This document shows, piece by piece, positions 47,801-55,009 of a stretch of DNA of 64,000 bases. Where the stretch lies: NCBI RefSeq assembly GCF_018449725.1, contig NZ_JAAVVC010000008.1, forward strand, positions 1-64,000, written 5' to 3'. The stretch is from Pseudomonas sp. dw_612. Its GTDB lineage: Bacteria; Pseudomonadota; Gammaproteobacteria; Pseudomonadales; Pseudomonadaceae. How positions within the stretch are numbered: the first letter of the stretch is position 1; each line of letters begins with the position of its first letter. The notes beneath the pieces are model-generated. The model was not told the origin of the DNA, did no database searches, and saw nothing but the letters and a program-made list of their open reading frames with translations. The position numbers and the translations under genes were made by a program.

Positions 47801-49653
47801 AGCTCAGCACTGATCGTCTGATCGTCAGCGACATCAAAAACACCAGCGAGATCAGCGCCCAGTCGGCGGGGCTTTCGCTCTCCTATGGCAGCAATTCTGG
47901 TTCGAACGTGGGTGGTAGCGTTCCGCTTTCACTGAGTGATTCGGACCACAGCAGCACCCGCAGCGCTGTCAGTGAAGGCACCATCATCGTACGCAACACC
48001 GAGGGCGCGAATGATCTGGTTGGACTGAATCGCGATACCGCCAACGCTAATCAGACGCTGGATAAACCTGATGAAAAAGCGATACAGGAGCGGATTGATC
48101 TCATCCAGAGCACAGTCGCACTGTCCAAAAACATCATTGGCAAAGTAGCCAGCGCCCAGCAGCAAGCGGCCAGCGAAAAAATCAAATCAGCGACGACTGA
48201 AGAGGAACGCCAGGCTGCGATCAGTGAGTTTGATAGTTGGCGGCCAGGTGGTGACAAGCGAATCATGGCCGACGTTGCAACTGGCTTGATTGCGGTAGCC
48301 CTGGGAGGGGTTGGCGGTACTACCGCTATCGGTATCGTCGCCAATACCACTTCCAGCGATATCTTCAAAAAAATTGGCGACTACGCTGACAAGCAAGCAC
48401 GCGACGCTACTGACAGCGTAACTCAAGCAGCATGGGCCGAAGGCGGGGCTGCAAGAGTGATGCTGCACGCATTGGCCGGTGCAGCGATGGGGTTGTCTAG
48501 CGGTAATGCCCTAAGCGGTGCATTGGGTGCCGGGGTCTCTGCGGCTCTGATGCCAACTGTTGCCAATGCACTGAAAAATAGCGATTTGACAGATGCGCAG
48601 CAGGATGCGTTGGGTACATTGATCGCGTCGGGTTTGGGAGCGACAGCGGGATCAGGGAGCGGCACATCCGGTGTGATTACATCGGTGAATAGTGCGGCTG
48701 GCGTTGACATGTTTAACCGCCAGTTGCATAAGCAGCAGGAAATTCCACTGCTGAAGAAAAAGGCTGAGGACCTTGCGAAAACGCAAGGACAGCCGGAATC
48801 GAGCGCTAGTTGGGAAGATTTGCTGTTGATCGCCAGCGGCGCCGAAGTGGATGCCGTCGACTTGGCGCGTTTAACAAATCTTATGAAGCAAGCCGTGGGT
48901 AACGATCCTGAGTCTGCCGCTTTTGTTCGAGACATGGGGGTTGCCTATGAAGCGGTTGCTCAGTTATCGGATCAGAAAATACCGCTGACTTGGAGCGATG
49001 GTCGGCAGATCATCGCTGACGGCGCGCCGGTATACGCATTCAACGCTACAAAGGAACAATTCAACGACTCGACCCTGTTCAATGCTGCTGGGACCTATGG
49101 CCCTGATGCTGTTTATGAACAGTGGAGGCAATTTGGCCCAGATCAAACGAGTCAGTATTCGAATGAGCTAGCGAATATCTCGACTTATGATTCCAGCGTG
49201 GCGGATGCCGCTGAGCGATTGTCGGCATTGGCTGGCAAAGGGATAGTGTCGGTCAGCGCTATTGATGATGCGATCCTATCGCTGACGGGGCTTCGAGGCG
49301 GTAAGGTCGTTGTTGACGCGGTTTTGGAGGTGTTGACGAAGAGGGCTGCTGCGAAGAAAGCGGCTGCGGATGGTGCAAAAGGAATTTCAATTACGATTGA
49401 GCCAAAGATTGCCGACCAAATGGGTAAGCGGGGTTGGACGGAAAGCTCCATACAGTCTGTAATCGATAAACCAATCAAAACGGTTGTGACGAAAGATACT
49501 CGTTTTGATACTGTGTCAGGGAGCCGCCTTAATGATCCCGCTACTGGGTATATCGCTAAGGACGGTTCTTATGTGGTGAGGAATGATCGCACGGGAGCGA
49601 TTGTCCAAGTCTCCAATAAAAATGACCCTGGGTGGGTTGCACCATGGGACTGA
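44854..49653 (+). CDS. Orphan truncated CdiA module with colicin-E5-like nuclease
   Basis: A 1599-codon frame that lacks the signal peptide, TPS domain and FHA-1 repeats, so it cannot be secreted as it stands. Residues 1-50 are unrelated filler. From M51 (ATG 45004) it matches CdiA from about residue 2722 onward. One base is missing at 45001 relative to cdiA, so the homologous 5' edge (RFIDGQTS...FKY) hits a stop. FHA-2 repeats and a pretoxin region follow. The boundary motif is VDMFNRQLH (from residue 1284) in place of VENN. Residues about 1511-1599 (DQMGKRGWTESSIQSVI, DTRFD, DPATGYIAKDGSYVVRNDRT) match the colicin E5 ribonuclease domain, which cuts anticodon loops of tRNA-Tyr, -His, -Asn and -Asp. 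No promoter seen. Confidence 0.85.
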   Translation: MHDSEVDVGPLLGVGLSESRGGVGKIAIFCLLGVSLHRRPDLRREHVQVLMNNAVASKRELNLSIGVSLTSEQAAALTHDIVWMENAEVNGEQVLVPVLYLANANNRLAANGALIQGSDVTLIAGKDLNNAGTLKATNNLSATATNDLVNSGLVEAGNRLDLLAGNNLTNKSGGVIAGRDVSLTATRGDVINERTVTTHESSSGYRDERTDFVDSAARIEAANSLTIKAGQDFNNTGGVLKSGADTTITAGRDVNLVSAEQVTSGVRGLHTDSSVTQYGSTVDVGQDLKVNAGRDITAIASQIDAKRDVSMSAVGDLTLASAADEAHSYSKTKKVTSQEDHVSQVSTTLTAGGTVSLNAGKDLSLIASRVSAGDEAYLVAGADLTLQSAEDTDYSFYSKTKKSSSGKKSRLDETSSTTNIASAVTAGGDITLLASNDILIKGSEVAADKGSVQLVAGDDVQIVAVTDSSSARHESSSSKSSWGGLKSSKVKDQVSETQTTAVGSMISGNTVDVVANRDITITGSSLVSTQDLAVQAGRDLTINAAENTFTRNELHKEKNHDLTGVLTANNLGVDDITGNQHLSISSQNHTGTSSQTTLTGSTIGSSEGSVSLTSGRELSVTASDLISTKNMSLIGSKVTIAAGMESSSQSTTDKSNSLAVGRVIGGVIVDTVNTIRSSVEAAKNADDPRLKAVKLAQAAMAFNDLGGMGGDAEGAGSDYGKKQGSASNGSLIKIGTELANTHSKSTSEYNSQTAKQSTINAGQGLLIIADGGTPGTAGDIHVIGSSLKAVDTVLLAKNNITLESAQNTANWANNSSNNKTAIGASFNLGEQNGFTLDLGASIAKSMGTGSSVTQVNTTLDTGTLSLHSGQDTTLAGAQVRADSIKALVDGNLNITSRQDTETQESKQGSAGFGASICIPPFCYGAPVTASASLSAGNMNSDYKAVTDQSGLFAGKDGYDITVGKNTTLQGAVIASEASADKNQLSTDRLIVSDIKNTSEISAQSAGLSLSYGSNSGSNVGGSVPLSLSDSDHSSTRSAVSEGTIIVRNTEGANDLVGLNRDTANANQTLDKPDEKAIQERIDLIQSTVALSKNIIGKVASAQQQAASEKIKSATTEEERQAAISEFDSWRPGGDKRIMADVATGLIAVALGGVGGTTAIGIVANTTSSDIFKKIGDYADKQARDATDSVTQAAWAEGGAARVMLHALAGAAMGLSSGNALSGALGAGVSAALMPTVANALKNSDLTDAQQDALGTLIASGLGATAGSGSGTSGVITSVNSAAGVDMFNRQLHKQQEIPLLKKKAEDLAKTQGQPESSASWEDLLLIASGAEVDAVDLARLTNLMKQAVGNDPESAAFVRDMGVAYEAVAQLSDQKIPLTWSDGRQIIADGAPVYAFNATKEQFNDSTLFNAAGTYGPDAVYEQWRQFGPDQTSQYSNELANISTYDSSVADAAERLSALAGKGIVSVSAIDDAILSLTGLRGGKVVVDAVLEVLTKRAAAKKAAADGAKGISITIEPKIADQMGKRGWTESSIQSVIDKPIKTVVTKDTRFDTVSGSRLNDPATGYIAKDGSYVVRNDRTGAIVQVSNKNDPGWVAPWD
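44957..45894 (+). repeat. Direct repeat B in the orphan module
   Basis: Partner of 37405-38343. Downstream of the one-base deletion the offset is 7551 bp, a multiple of three, and the frame is the same as that of cdiA. Confidence 0.9.
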
Positions 49654-49967
49654 TTGCAGTTGAAGTATCCGTAGAGGATTTACCTATCACTCCTACATTG
49701 ATGTGGAGTGGCACTCCTTTGTTTGATGTTGGCGATGGAATTAGGCTGATCAACTACTGCAAAAATAACGATATTGCAGTTCTTGGTATTGAAGGTTTTA
49801 AAATCAAGGGGAACAAGAGAATTCCAGACATGGATTGTATCGTTGACTTTTCCTCGTCATTAAATGAAATAAATTTCGCTGTGAAGTCGATAGAGGCGAG
49901 TCGGATAATTATTGAAAGCATGATTGGCAGTGGCATTTTGATGGAGTTTGTGCTCGTTAGAGTTTAG
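49644..49967 (+). CDS. Colicin-E5-type immunity protein
   Basis: A 107-residue protein beginning at ATG 49644, ten bases inside the toxin gene's 3' end (toxin stop 49651-49653), so translation is coupled. The C-terminal two thirds (LINYCKNNDIAVLGIEGFKI, then DCIVDFSS, then SRIIIESMI) follows the plan of ImmE5: a helix, then LGIDG-like turn, acidic patch and closing helix/strand. It should mimic the tRNA anticodon and block the E5-like nuclease. Strongly AT-rich. The assignment is from fold pattern and from the partner's identity. Confidence 0.75.
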   Translation: MGLIAVEVSVEDLPITPTLMWSGTPLFDVGDGIRLINYCKNNDIAVLGIEGFKIKGNKRIPDMDCIVDFSSSLNEINFAVKSIEASRIIIESMIGSGILMEFVLVRV

Positions 49968-49996
49968 ATGGCAGTAAAGGTATTCCTTGGGATACT

Positions 49997-50509
49997 GTGA
50001 GAGCACGAGCAGATGGCGACTTTGGATTCTTGAATCAACCGGTTAAGGTTGTGCCGGACGCTCCGGCATTAACGCCGCGGATTGACGTGACTTCAGATTT
50101 TTTAATGAAATCGTATAAAGATGGTTTGGTTACACTGAAATATGGAGACCCAGATGGTATTGCGGGGCTTCTTGTGAACGTGGATAAGAATGGTGTTTTG
50201 GGCTTTGATATTCGGTCTAGCAACAACGGCTTTAATCCCTCTGGAACGGATATGTTTATTAGCGCTATGCAGCGGTTGGATCAAGAAGGAGTCAAAGTTA
50301 ATGCTGTTCGGGGTGCTTGGGTTGGAGGAGCCGGCAGCGTTAATACCGCGGAGTACTTGGCTAATTTGGCAAAAGGTATGCCTCCTACTGAGGCCGCTGC
50401 AAATACATGGACGGGGCGCATTGCGGCGAAGTATGAGTTTACAAGTGTTCAGGCACCGGAAACGGGGATGTTTAACGATATAACCACGGTTGTTTTCAAA
50501 AAACCATAA
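49997..50509 (+). CDS. Orphan toxin C-terminal fragment
   Basis: A 170-residue frame from GTG 49997. The same frame is open back to a stop at 49958 and reads LDGSKGIPWDTV before the GTG, with no RBS, which looks like a CdiA-CT tail that has lost its 5' part. The body (GLVTLKYGDPDGIAGLLVN, SAMQRLDQEGVKVNAVRGAW, then AAANTWTGRIAAKYEF) is a compact soluble domain of a kind seen at the ends of polymorphic toxins, but I cannot name it. A putative immunity gene follows. Likely a silent cassette or remnant. Confidence 0.65.
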   Translation: MRARADGDFGFLNQPVKVVPDAPALTPRIDVTSDFLMKSYKDGLVTLKYGDPDGIAGLLVNVDKNGVLGFDIRSSNNGFNPSGTDMFISAMQRLDQEGVKVNAVRGAWVGGAGSVNTAEYLANLAKGMPPTEAAANTWTGRIAAKYEFTSVQAPETGMFNDITTVVFKKP

Positions 50510-50535
50510 GATGGTGCATGGCGCTGGAGGATTTT

Positions 50536-50778
50536 ATGCTTGAAGGTATTAACGACGGTAAATTACCGTGCGAGGTTTTTAGAGAGTTAATAAATGTTGA
50601 TGCCACCCTCGGTAATGCACGGCTTAGTGAACTTTTTCACGAAGAGTTTATCGAGGTGGATAGCTTGGCCCTTCAGCTTATCTGGCATTGGCGGGGGCCA
50701 GGAAAAATAGAAGGAATAAGTGACGAATCACTGAATGCTGAGCTGTTGGCGATGCTGAAGAAGGCAGGTTATTTGTAG
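50536..50778 (+). CDS. Putative immunity protein of the orphan toxin fragment
   Basis: An 80-residue acidic, helical protein (MLEGINDGKLPCEVFREL, EEFIEVDSLALQLIWHW). ATG 50536 has GGAGG at six bases; an in-frame ATG at 50518 has none. It starts 26 bases after the orphan toxin fragment and is AT-rich, both typical of a cognate immunity gene. The family is not recognised. Confidence 0.6.
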   Translation: MLEGINDGKLPCEVFRELINVDATLGNARLSELFHEEFIEVDSLALQLIWHWRGPGKIEGISDESLNAELLAMLKKAGYL

Positions 50779-50975
50779 GGGGAAGGCGTAGCGATTTACG
50801 CGTTCGCCCATGCAATAAAATGGGCGAATTTGGTTGTTGCTCTATCATTGGAAAATGATGCGTATGCTCAGTCAGGGAATTTCCTGGGCGAAGAGTGAAA
50901 CGCACTAAAATGGCCGCACATTGGAATTTTGCCTGCTCACACTCAATATTCAATGGAAATAAAAGGACATTCTAC

Positions 50976-51533
50976 GTGAACAAAACCGCACTGCTGCTGG
51001 CCCTGATTTTCACCTTGTCAGGCTGCCATTCCAACGTCCGAGACTCGTCCGCCAGTCTGCTGAAAGACGGTATCCAGCTGCACCAAAACACGGTAGCTGT
51101 CGATGCGCAGCACGCCAAGGTCATCATGAAAGCGTCGGGCTACACCTTTCCAGTCGAGTTCTCGGTCCGCCGTGCAGCCGATACTGACCAACGAATGGAA
51201 GTGCTGGGCACCGTGGTGGATTCGGGCCAGGGCAAGGTGTTCGGCTGGATCGCCAAACTTAACGAAGTGGCCAATAGCGCCACGGTTAAACGCTTCCCGC
51301 AATTGGAAGTACAGGCCGATGCCGATAAGTCTTTTGAGGTGTCGGGATATTCGAATGGCAGGGGCGCCGGCGGCAATTATCGTTGCGGCCCGCTGAAGAA
51401 CACTTTTACGCCAGAACGAAGCAAGGTCTATTTGGTGGAGTTCCAGTTTATTGGTCAGGGCTGTGAGCAGCATGTTTACGATGTGACCCTGCCTGAGCAG
51501 CGTGTTCCCGTGACGAGTGTACCTGCCGCATAA
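50976..51533 (+). CDS. Module lipoprotein, copy 2
   Basis: A 185-residue protein starting at GTG 50976 (AAAAGGACATT upstream) with the lipobox LSGC. It differs from copy 1 (43691-44251) at only a handful of positions, for example HQNTVAV for RQNTVAV and GYTFPVEF for GNTFPVEF. It closes the second toxin module as copy 1 closes the first. Its terminator overlaps the stop codon. Confidence 0.8.
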   Translation: MNKTALLLALIFTLSGCHSNVRDSSASLLKDGIQLHQNTVAVDAQHAKVIMKASGYTFPVEFSVRRAADTDQRMEVLGTVVDSGQGKVFGWIAKLNEVANSATVKRFPQLEVQADADKSFEVSGYSNGRGAGGNYRCGPLKNTFTPERSKVYLVEFQFIGQGCEQHVYDVTLPEQRVPVTSVPAA

Positions 51534-51562
51534 AACGGGCGACCGAAAAGGTCGCCCGTTTT
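51532..51562 (+). terminator. Terminator, module type, copy 3
   Basis: AAAACGGGCGACC-GAAAA-GGTCGCCCGTTTT, starting inside the TAA of the second lipoprotein gene. It ends the CDI island. Confidence 0.92.
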
Positions 51563-51620
51563 CATTTGGCTCGCGAACTGCATTCGCAATTGTCTGCCGG
51601 TCCCATGCTTCAAGCGTTCG

Positions 51621-53084
51621 TTACATCAACGTATTTTGTGGCAACCCCAACAACCCGGTCAGCGTATTCATGATCCCTTGCTGCCGCGCCCGATCCACCT
51701 GGTGCCGGGCCTCGGCGGCAGCCACATCTGCGGCGCAGTGCGGGCACGTGACTTCGTGTTGATGGATGTACTGCAAGCACCCGCGACACAGCGCCAATTG
51801 CGTCGGAACCCGTCCTTCATCCGGCGATTTCTGGCCCTGATTTGCCCACGCCAGTTTGATCACCTGACCGCTGTCGCTGACGCTGCTGATCGTTTCACCC
51901 GTCTCGATGCGCTCGGTGATCAAATCAAAACGCCCGACCGCAAACGACTTGGGCGCCGCGTCTTCCAGTTTGACAATCCGCTCACGCAACCCGCGTTTTT
52001 GCAGGTCCAGGGCGCGGTAATGGCAGTAGGGATTGTTGCCGGGTTTGCCGAGCAGGGAGTGTGAGGTCCAGGTGCAGCCGCCGCGGCAGACGTCGTTGTA
52101 GTAGCAACTGCGGCAGTAGCCCCACAGGTCATCGACCGAGCGCAGGCGGCCGAAGTGCATGCCTTCGCTGTAGTGCCAGATGTCGTGCAGGCTCATGTTG
52201 CGCACGTTGCCGCCGGAGAAACCGACGGTGGCCAGGGACGGGCAACCTTTCACCGTGCCATCGGCCTCCAGCGCAAGCACGGTTTGCCCGGCGGCGCAGC
52301 CACTCCAGTGCACGCGTTCGTCGCCGAAACCGCGCCACATGTGTTCATACGGGCCGTAGTAACCGATGTTGTTGCCCACGTTCATCAATAGGCCGCGATC
52401 GACACCTTCGCGGTAGAGGCGCGCGAGTAGCGGCATCACTTCCAGCAGTTGATAGGGTTGCAGCAACAGCTCCGGATGATCGACAGCGTTGCCCATGGCG
52501 ACCGTCAACTGGATCTGCCAGTGGGTGGCGCCGAGGTCGATGATCAGGTCCATCAATTCGGGCAAGTCGGGCAGGGTGGCGGCGCCGATCTGGGTGTTGA
52601 CGCTGACCGCCAGGCCGGACTGTTTGGCGCGGCGCAGGGTGTCCACGGCTTTGTCGAATGAACCCGGAACGTTGCGCACGGCGTCGTGCAGCGGCGCCAG
52701 TCCGTCGAGGGAAACACCGACGCCGTTGAGCCCGGCATCCACCGCCGCCTGCATTTTCGCCGGCGTCAGGTTGCGGCCACCGGTCTGGATCGCGCAATAC
52801 ATGCCGTGGTCGTGGATGGCCTGGATCAGTCGGGTCCAGTCCTTGCGCAGATAGGCTTCGCCGCCGATCAAAGTGATCTCGCGGGTGCCGAGCGCCGCCA
52901 GGGCGTCGATGACGTCCAGGCATTCTTGCGTGTTCAATTCATCGGGTCGGCGGTGGCCGGCACGAGAGCCGCAGTGCAGGCATTTGAGGTCGCAAGCCAG
53001 GGTGATTTCCCAGACCACATGCACCGGCACGTAGCGCTTGAGGTCGGTTTCACTGAGGTAGCGGGCAGGGCGATTGTCTGACAT
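51621..53084 (-). CDS. Radical SAM/SPASM enzyme of the Y-x10-GDL peptide cassette
   Basis: A 487-residue enzyme. The radical SAM 4Fe-4S motif is CDLKCLHC (C-x3-C-x2-C) in ITLACDLKCLHCGSRAG. A SPASM-type region with further cysteines follows (SGCAAG, KGCPSLA, YCRSCYYNDVCRGGC), which normally binds extra 4Fe-4S clusters for RiPP maturation. After it comes an extra C-terminal C-x2-C-x10-C-x2-C finger (CRGC ... CPHC) of zinc-ribbon type. It is the terminal gene of a cassette with three small genes that all contain Y-x10-G[DN]L, the context of the family known as Y_X(10)_GDL-associated radical SAM proteins. Predicted role: modification of those proteins. Start ATG 53084 with AAGGA upstream. Confidence 0.88.
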   Translation of the reverse strand: MSDNRPARYLSETDLKRYVPVHVVWEITLACDLKCLHCGSRAGHRRPDELNTQECLDVIDALAALGTREITLIGGEAYLRKDWTRLIQAIHDHGMYCAIQTGGRNLTPAKMQAAVDAGLNGVGVSLDGLAPLHDAVRNVPGSFDKAVDTLRRAKQSGLAVSVNTQIGAATLPDLPELMDLIIDLGATHWQIQLTVAMGNAVDHPELLLQPYQLLEVMPLLARLYREGVDRGLLMNVGNNIGYYGPYEHMWRGFGDERVHWSGCAAGQTVLALEADGTVKGCPSLATVGFSGGNVRNMSLHDIWHYSEGMHFGRLRSVDDLWGYCRSCYYNDVCRGGCTWTSHSLLGKPGNNPYCHYRALDLQKRGLRERIVKLEDAAPKSFAVGRFDLITERIETGETISSVSDSGQVIKLAWANQGQKSPDEGRVPTQLALCRGCLQYIHQHEVTCPHCAADVAAAEARHQVDRARQQGIMNTLTGLLGLPQNTLM

Positions 53085-53187
53085 GGGAAATCCTTGCGCA
53101 GCGACATGTGCGCGGCACGAATCCATCGTAGTTGTGGCGAGGGAGCCAGCCCTCGCCACGGATCACTCCAGGCACTTCACTGACGGT

Positions 53188-53769
53188 TTAGCGTGCTTCC
53201 AGACGCGCAATCTCAGCGTTCAACTGCTCCAGCGCACCACGCAGGGCGCCGCTGTGAGCCAGTTGCTGCTCGCCTTTGCTGACCACCGATTTCAGCTGCG
53301 CCAGATCACCGCTGGCTTGCGCCTGCTGGACCGCGACGGCGTACAGCGGTTGGGCGTGATGCGGGTGCTCAGGGGTGATGACGATGGGGGCCGGGCTGAC
53401 GGCGGCATGTTTGATCTCATGCCAGATGCCCTGCTCGTAGTACCGATAGTCGACAAAGCCGCTGATCCAATCGGCACCGAGGATGCCCTTCAAATGAAAG
53501 GTCTGGGCGATCTGGCTGAGCGGGCCGCTCGGGCTGCCGTCCAGGGTCAGGATGATGTGGCTCTCGGCCGTCGGAATCAGTTTGACCTCGGAATACGCAC
53601 CCCAAACCCGAGCATGAAAGTGCACGGGTGGATGGGTGGTTTGAACGAGATTGGCAACACCGCTGACTTTCTTTTTAACCGTGTCCACCAGCAGATCGAG
53701 GGTCAGAACCGGGGCGCCGAGCAGGTGATTGCTGACGTTGAGGCGTGTGTGAAAAAGTCCGATTGACAT
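53188..53769 (-). CDS. Y-x10-GDL cassette protein, DUF1842/DUF1843 type (1)
   Basis: A 193-residue protein. The N-terminal part (about 1-125) is a beta-rich DUF1842-like domain (LDLLVDTVKKKVSGVANL, VHFHARVWGAYSEVKL, GADWISGFVDYRYYEQG). The C-terminal part carries the motif Y143-x10-G154-D155-L156 inside PLYAVAVQQAQASGDLAQLK (DUF1843-like), then a charged helix ending EIARLEAR. AGGGAG precedes the ATG. It is the middle-to-distal member of the cassette, 103 bp before the radical SAM gene, and is a paralogue of the 213-residue protein next to it. Probable substrate of the maturase (inference from context). Confidence 0.82.
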   Translation of the reverse strand: MSIGLFHTRLNVSNHLLGAPVLTLDLLVDTVKKKVSGVANLVQTTHPPVHFHARVWGAYSEVKLIPTAESHIILTLDGSPSGPLSQIAQTFHLKGILGADWISGFVDYRYYEQGIWHEIKHAAVSPAPIVITPEHPHHAQPLYAVAVQQAQASGDLAQLKSVVSKGEQQLAHSGALRGALEQLNAEIARLEAR

Positions 53770-53823
53770 GGTGCAACTCCCTTAAGTGTTTTCAGGACAA
53801 GCCAGGCACATTGAGTGGCCGGG

Positions 53824-54465
53824 TCAGCGACGTTCCAGCCGGCTGATTTCGCCCTTGGCGGCTTCCAGTGCACTTTGCAGTTGTGGCTGCTGATCCAGTT
53901 GTTGTTTGGCCAGGCTGGCCAGGTTTTTCATCTGCGCCAGGTCACCGCTGGCAATGGCGCTCTGAATCGGCGCGGCGTACAGCGGCATGATCGGCGGATA
54001 GGGTGACTGCGGCGGAATCACCGGGCCGGGTTCCAGGGGCGGGAAGGCGCTGGAGCGCACGGTTTCGGCGAGATGGGCGGGCACATTGTTGACCTCGACC
54101 CAGCGTTGACCATCGAGGTAGGCGTAGTTGGCGATACCGTCCTTCCAGTCGGTGCCCACCACCAGTTGAATCTTGAAATTCACGATGGAATTCGAGCCCG
54201 GGCCGCCCTGATTGCCTTGTGCGGTGATCAGGATTTTGCTGACCCCCGGCGACATCACCGTCAGGTAGGTGTACTCGCCCCAGACGTCGGAATGCACATC
54301 CAGCGGCGGGTTGGTGGCCTGGGTGATGGCGGCGGTGCCGTTGACCGTCTCGTCAGGGGTGAAGACCAGCAGATTGAGTGCCAGGCTTTGTGCGCCCGGT
54401 GCCGAAGTGCCAATTCGATAGGCGAGCGGGAACAAGCCGACAGGCTGTTGATTAGAACCAGACAT
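53824..54465 (-). CDS. Y-x10-GDL cassette protein, DUF1842/DUF1843 type (2)
   Basis: A 213-residue paralogue of the neighbouring cassette protein. DUF1842-like N-terminal domain (LALNLLVFTPDETVNGTAAI, DVHSDVWGEYTYLTV, GTDWKDGIANYAYLDG), a proline-rich hinge (FPPLEPGPVIPPQSPYPP), then Y163-x10-G174-D175-L176 and a helix ending EISRLERR. ATG 54465 has GGAGG upstream, which beats the frame start at 54480. The proline-rich linker makes the C-terminal motif region an accessible tail, as expected for an enzyme-modified segment. Confidence 0.82.
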   Translation of the reverse strand: MSGSNQQPVGLFPLAYRIGTSAPGAQSLALNLLVFTPDETVNGTAAITQATNPPLDVHSDVWGEYTYLTVMSPGVSKILITAQGNQGGPGSNSIVNFKIQLVVGTDWKDGIANYAYLDGQRWVEVNNVPAHLAETVRSSAFPPLEPGPVIPPQSPYPPIMPLYAAPIQSAIASGDLAQMKNLASLAKQQLDQQPQLQSALEAAKGEISRLERR

Positions 54466-54503
54466 GGTTATTGCCTCCATTGCAATAAGGGGAGAAAACA
54501 GAG

Positions 54504-54692
54504 CTAGTGTTTTTCCTGGCGCGCAACTTCCTTGGCCAGTTTTTCGTAGGCGGTCTGTAGCGCTTTGGATTCAACTTTCGTTGCGTCACGTTGTTTCAAT
54601 AACGCTTGCATCTGTTGCAGGTTGCCTTCCGTGATCGCGTCATGGATGGCGGCCCCGTAGGGTGGGATGGGATGAGACGAAGAACTGCTCAT
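54504..54692 (-). CDS. Y-x10-GNL cassette short peptide, DUF1843 type
   Basis: A 62-residue peptide with motif Y12-x10-G23-N24-L25 (PPYGAAIHDAITEGNLQQM) and a charged C-terminal helix ending KEVARQEKH. It corresponds to the C-terminal domain of the two larger cassette proteins standing alone. GDL is replaced by GNL. AAGGAG lies before the ATG. It is the first gene of the cassette; order is short peptide, two DUF1842 proteins, radical SAM enzyme. No leader cleavage motif such as GG was seen. Confidence 0.82.
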   Translation of the reverse strand: MSSSSSHPIPPYGAAIHDAITEGNLQQMQALLKQRDATKVESKALQTAYEKLAKEVARQEKH

Positions 54693-55009
54693 GACGACTC
54701 CTTCCGTGGTCGATGTGACACTGCTCCGATCAGCAGTTTTTGCAGTTAAGCAGGAGTCTTTAAATATGCAATGGTCAATAGAGGCATAATGCCTGTTAAA
54801 TTTTTAATACCTGTTTGTTAATCGCGAAGTGGATGGATGACCCATGATTGTTATTAAGAATGGCGATGAATAAAAGCGGGTTCAGCTTTTTCCTCATATA
54901 TAACGGCTCTCTTTATCGCCATTAATAATGAATTTTTCATATAACGTTTGGCATTAAACTTCAGTGTCTTTTGATATGGGGTTCAGGGCCAAAAAAACGG
55001 GAGTACGAC
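54693..55009. promoter_or_regulatory. AT-rich control region of the Y-x10-GDL cassette
   Basis: A 317 bp AT-rich gap between the divergent cassette and the next rightward gene. It holds a perfect 6-1-6 palindrome AGGCATAATGCCT at 54782-54794, about 90 bp before the first cassette gene, which looks like an operator half-site pair. A longer inverted repeat AATGGCGAT (54859-54867) / ATCGCCATT (54915-54923) is also there. I could not settle on a promoter. Confidence 0.45.
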
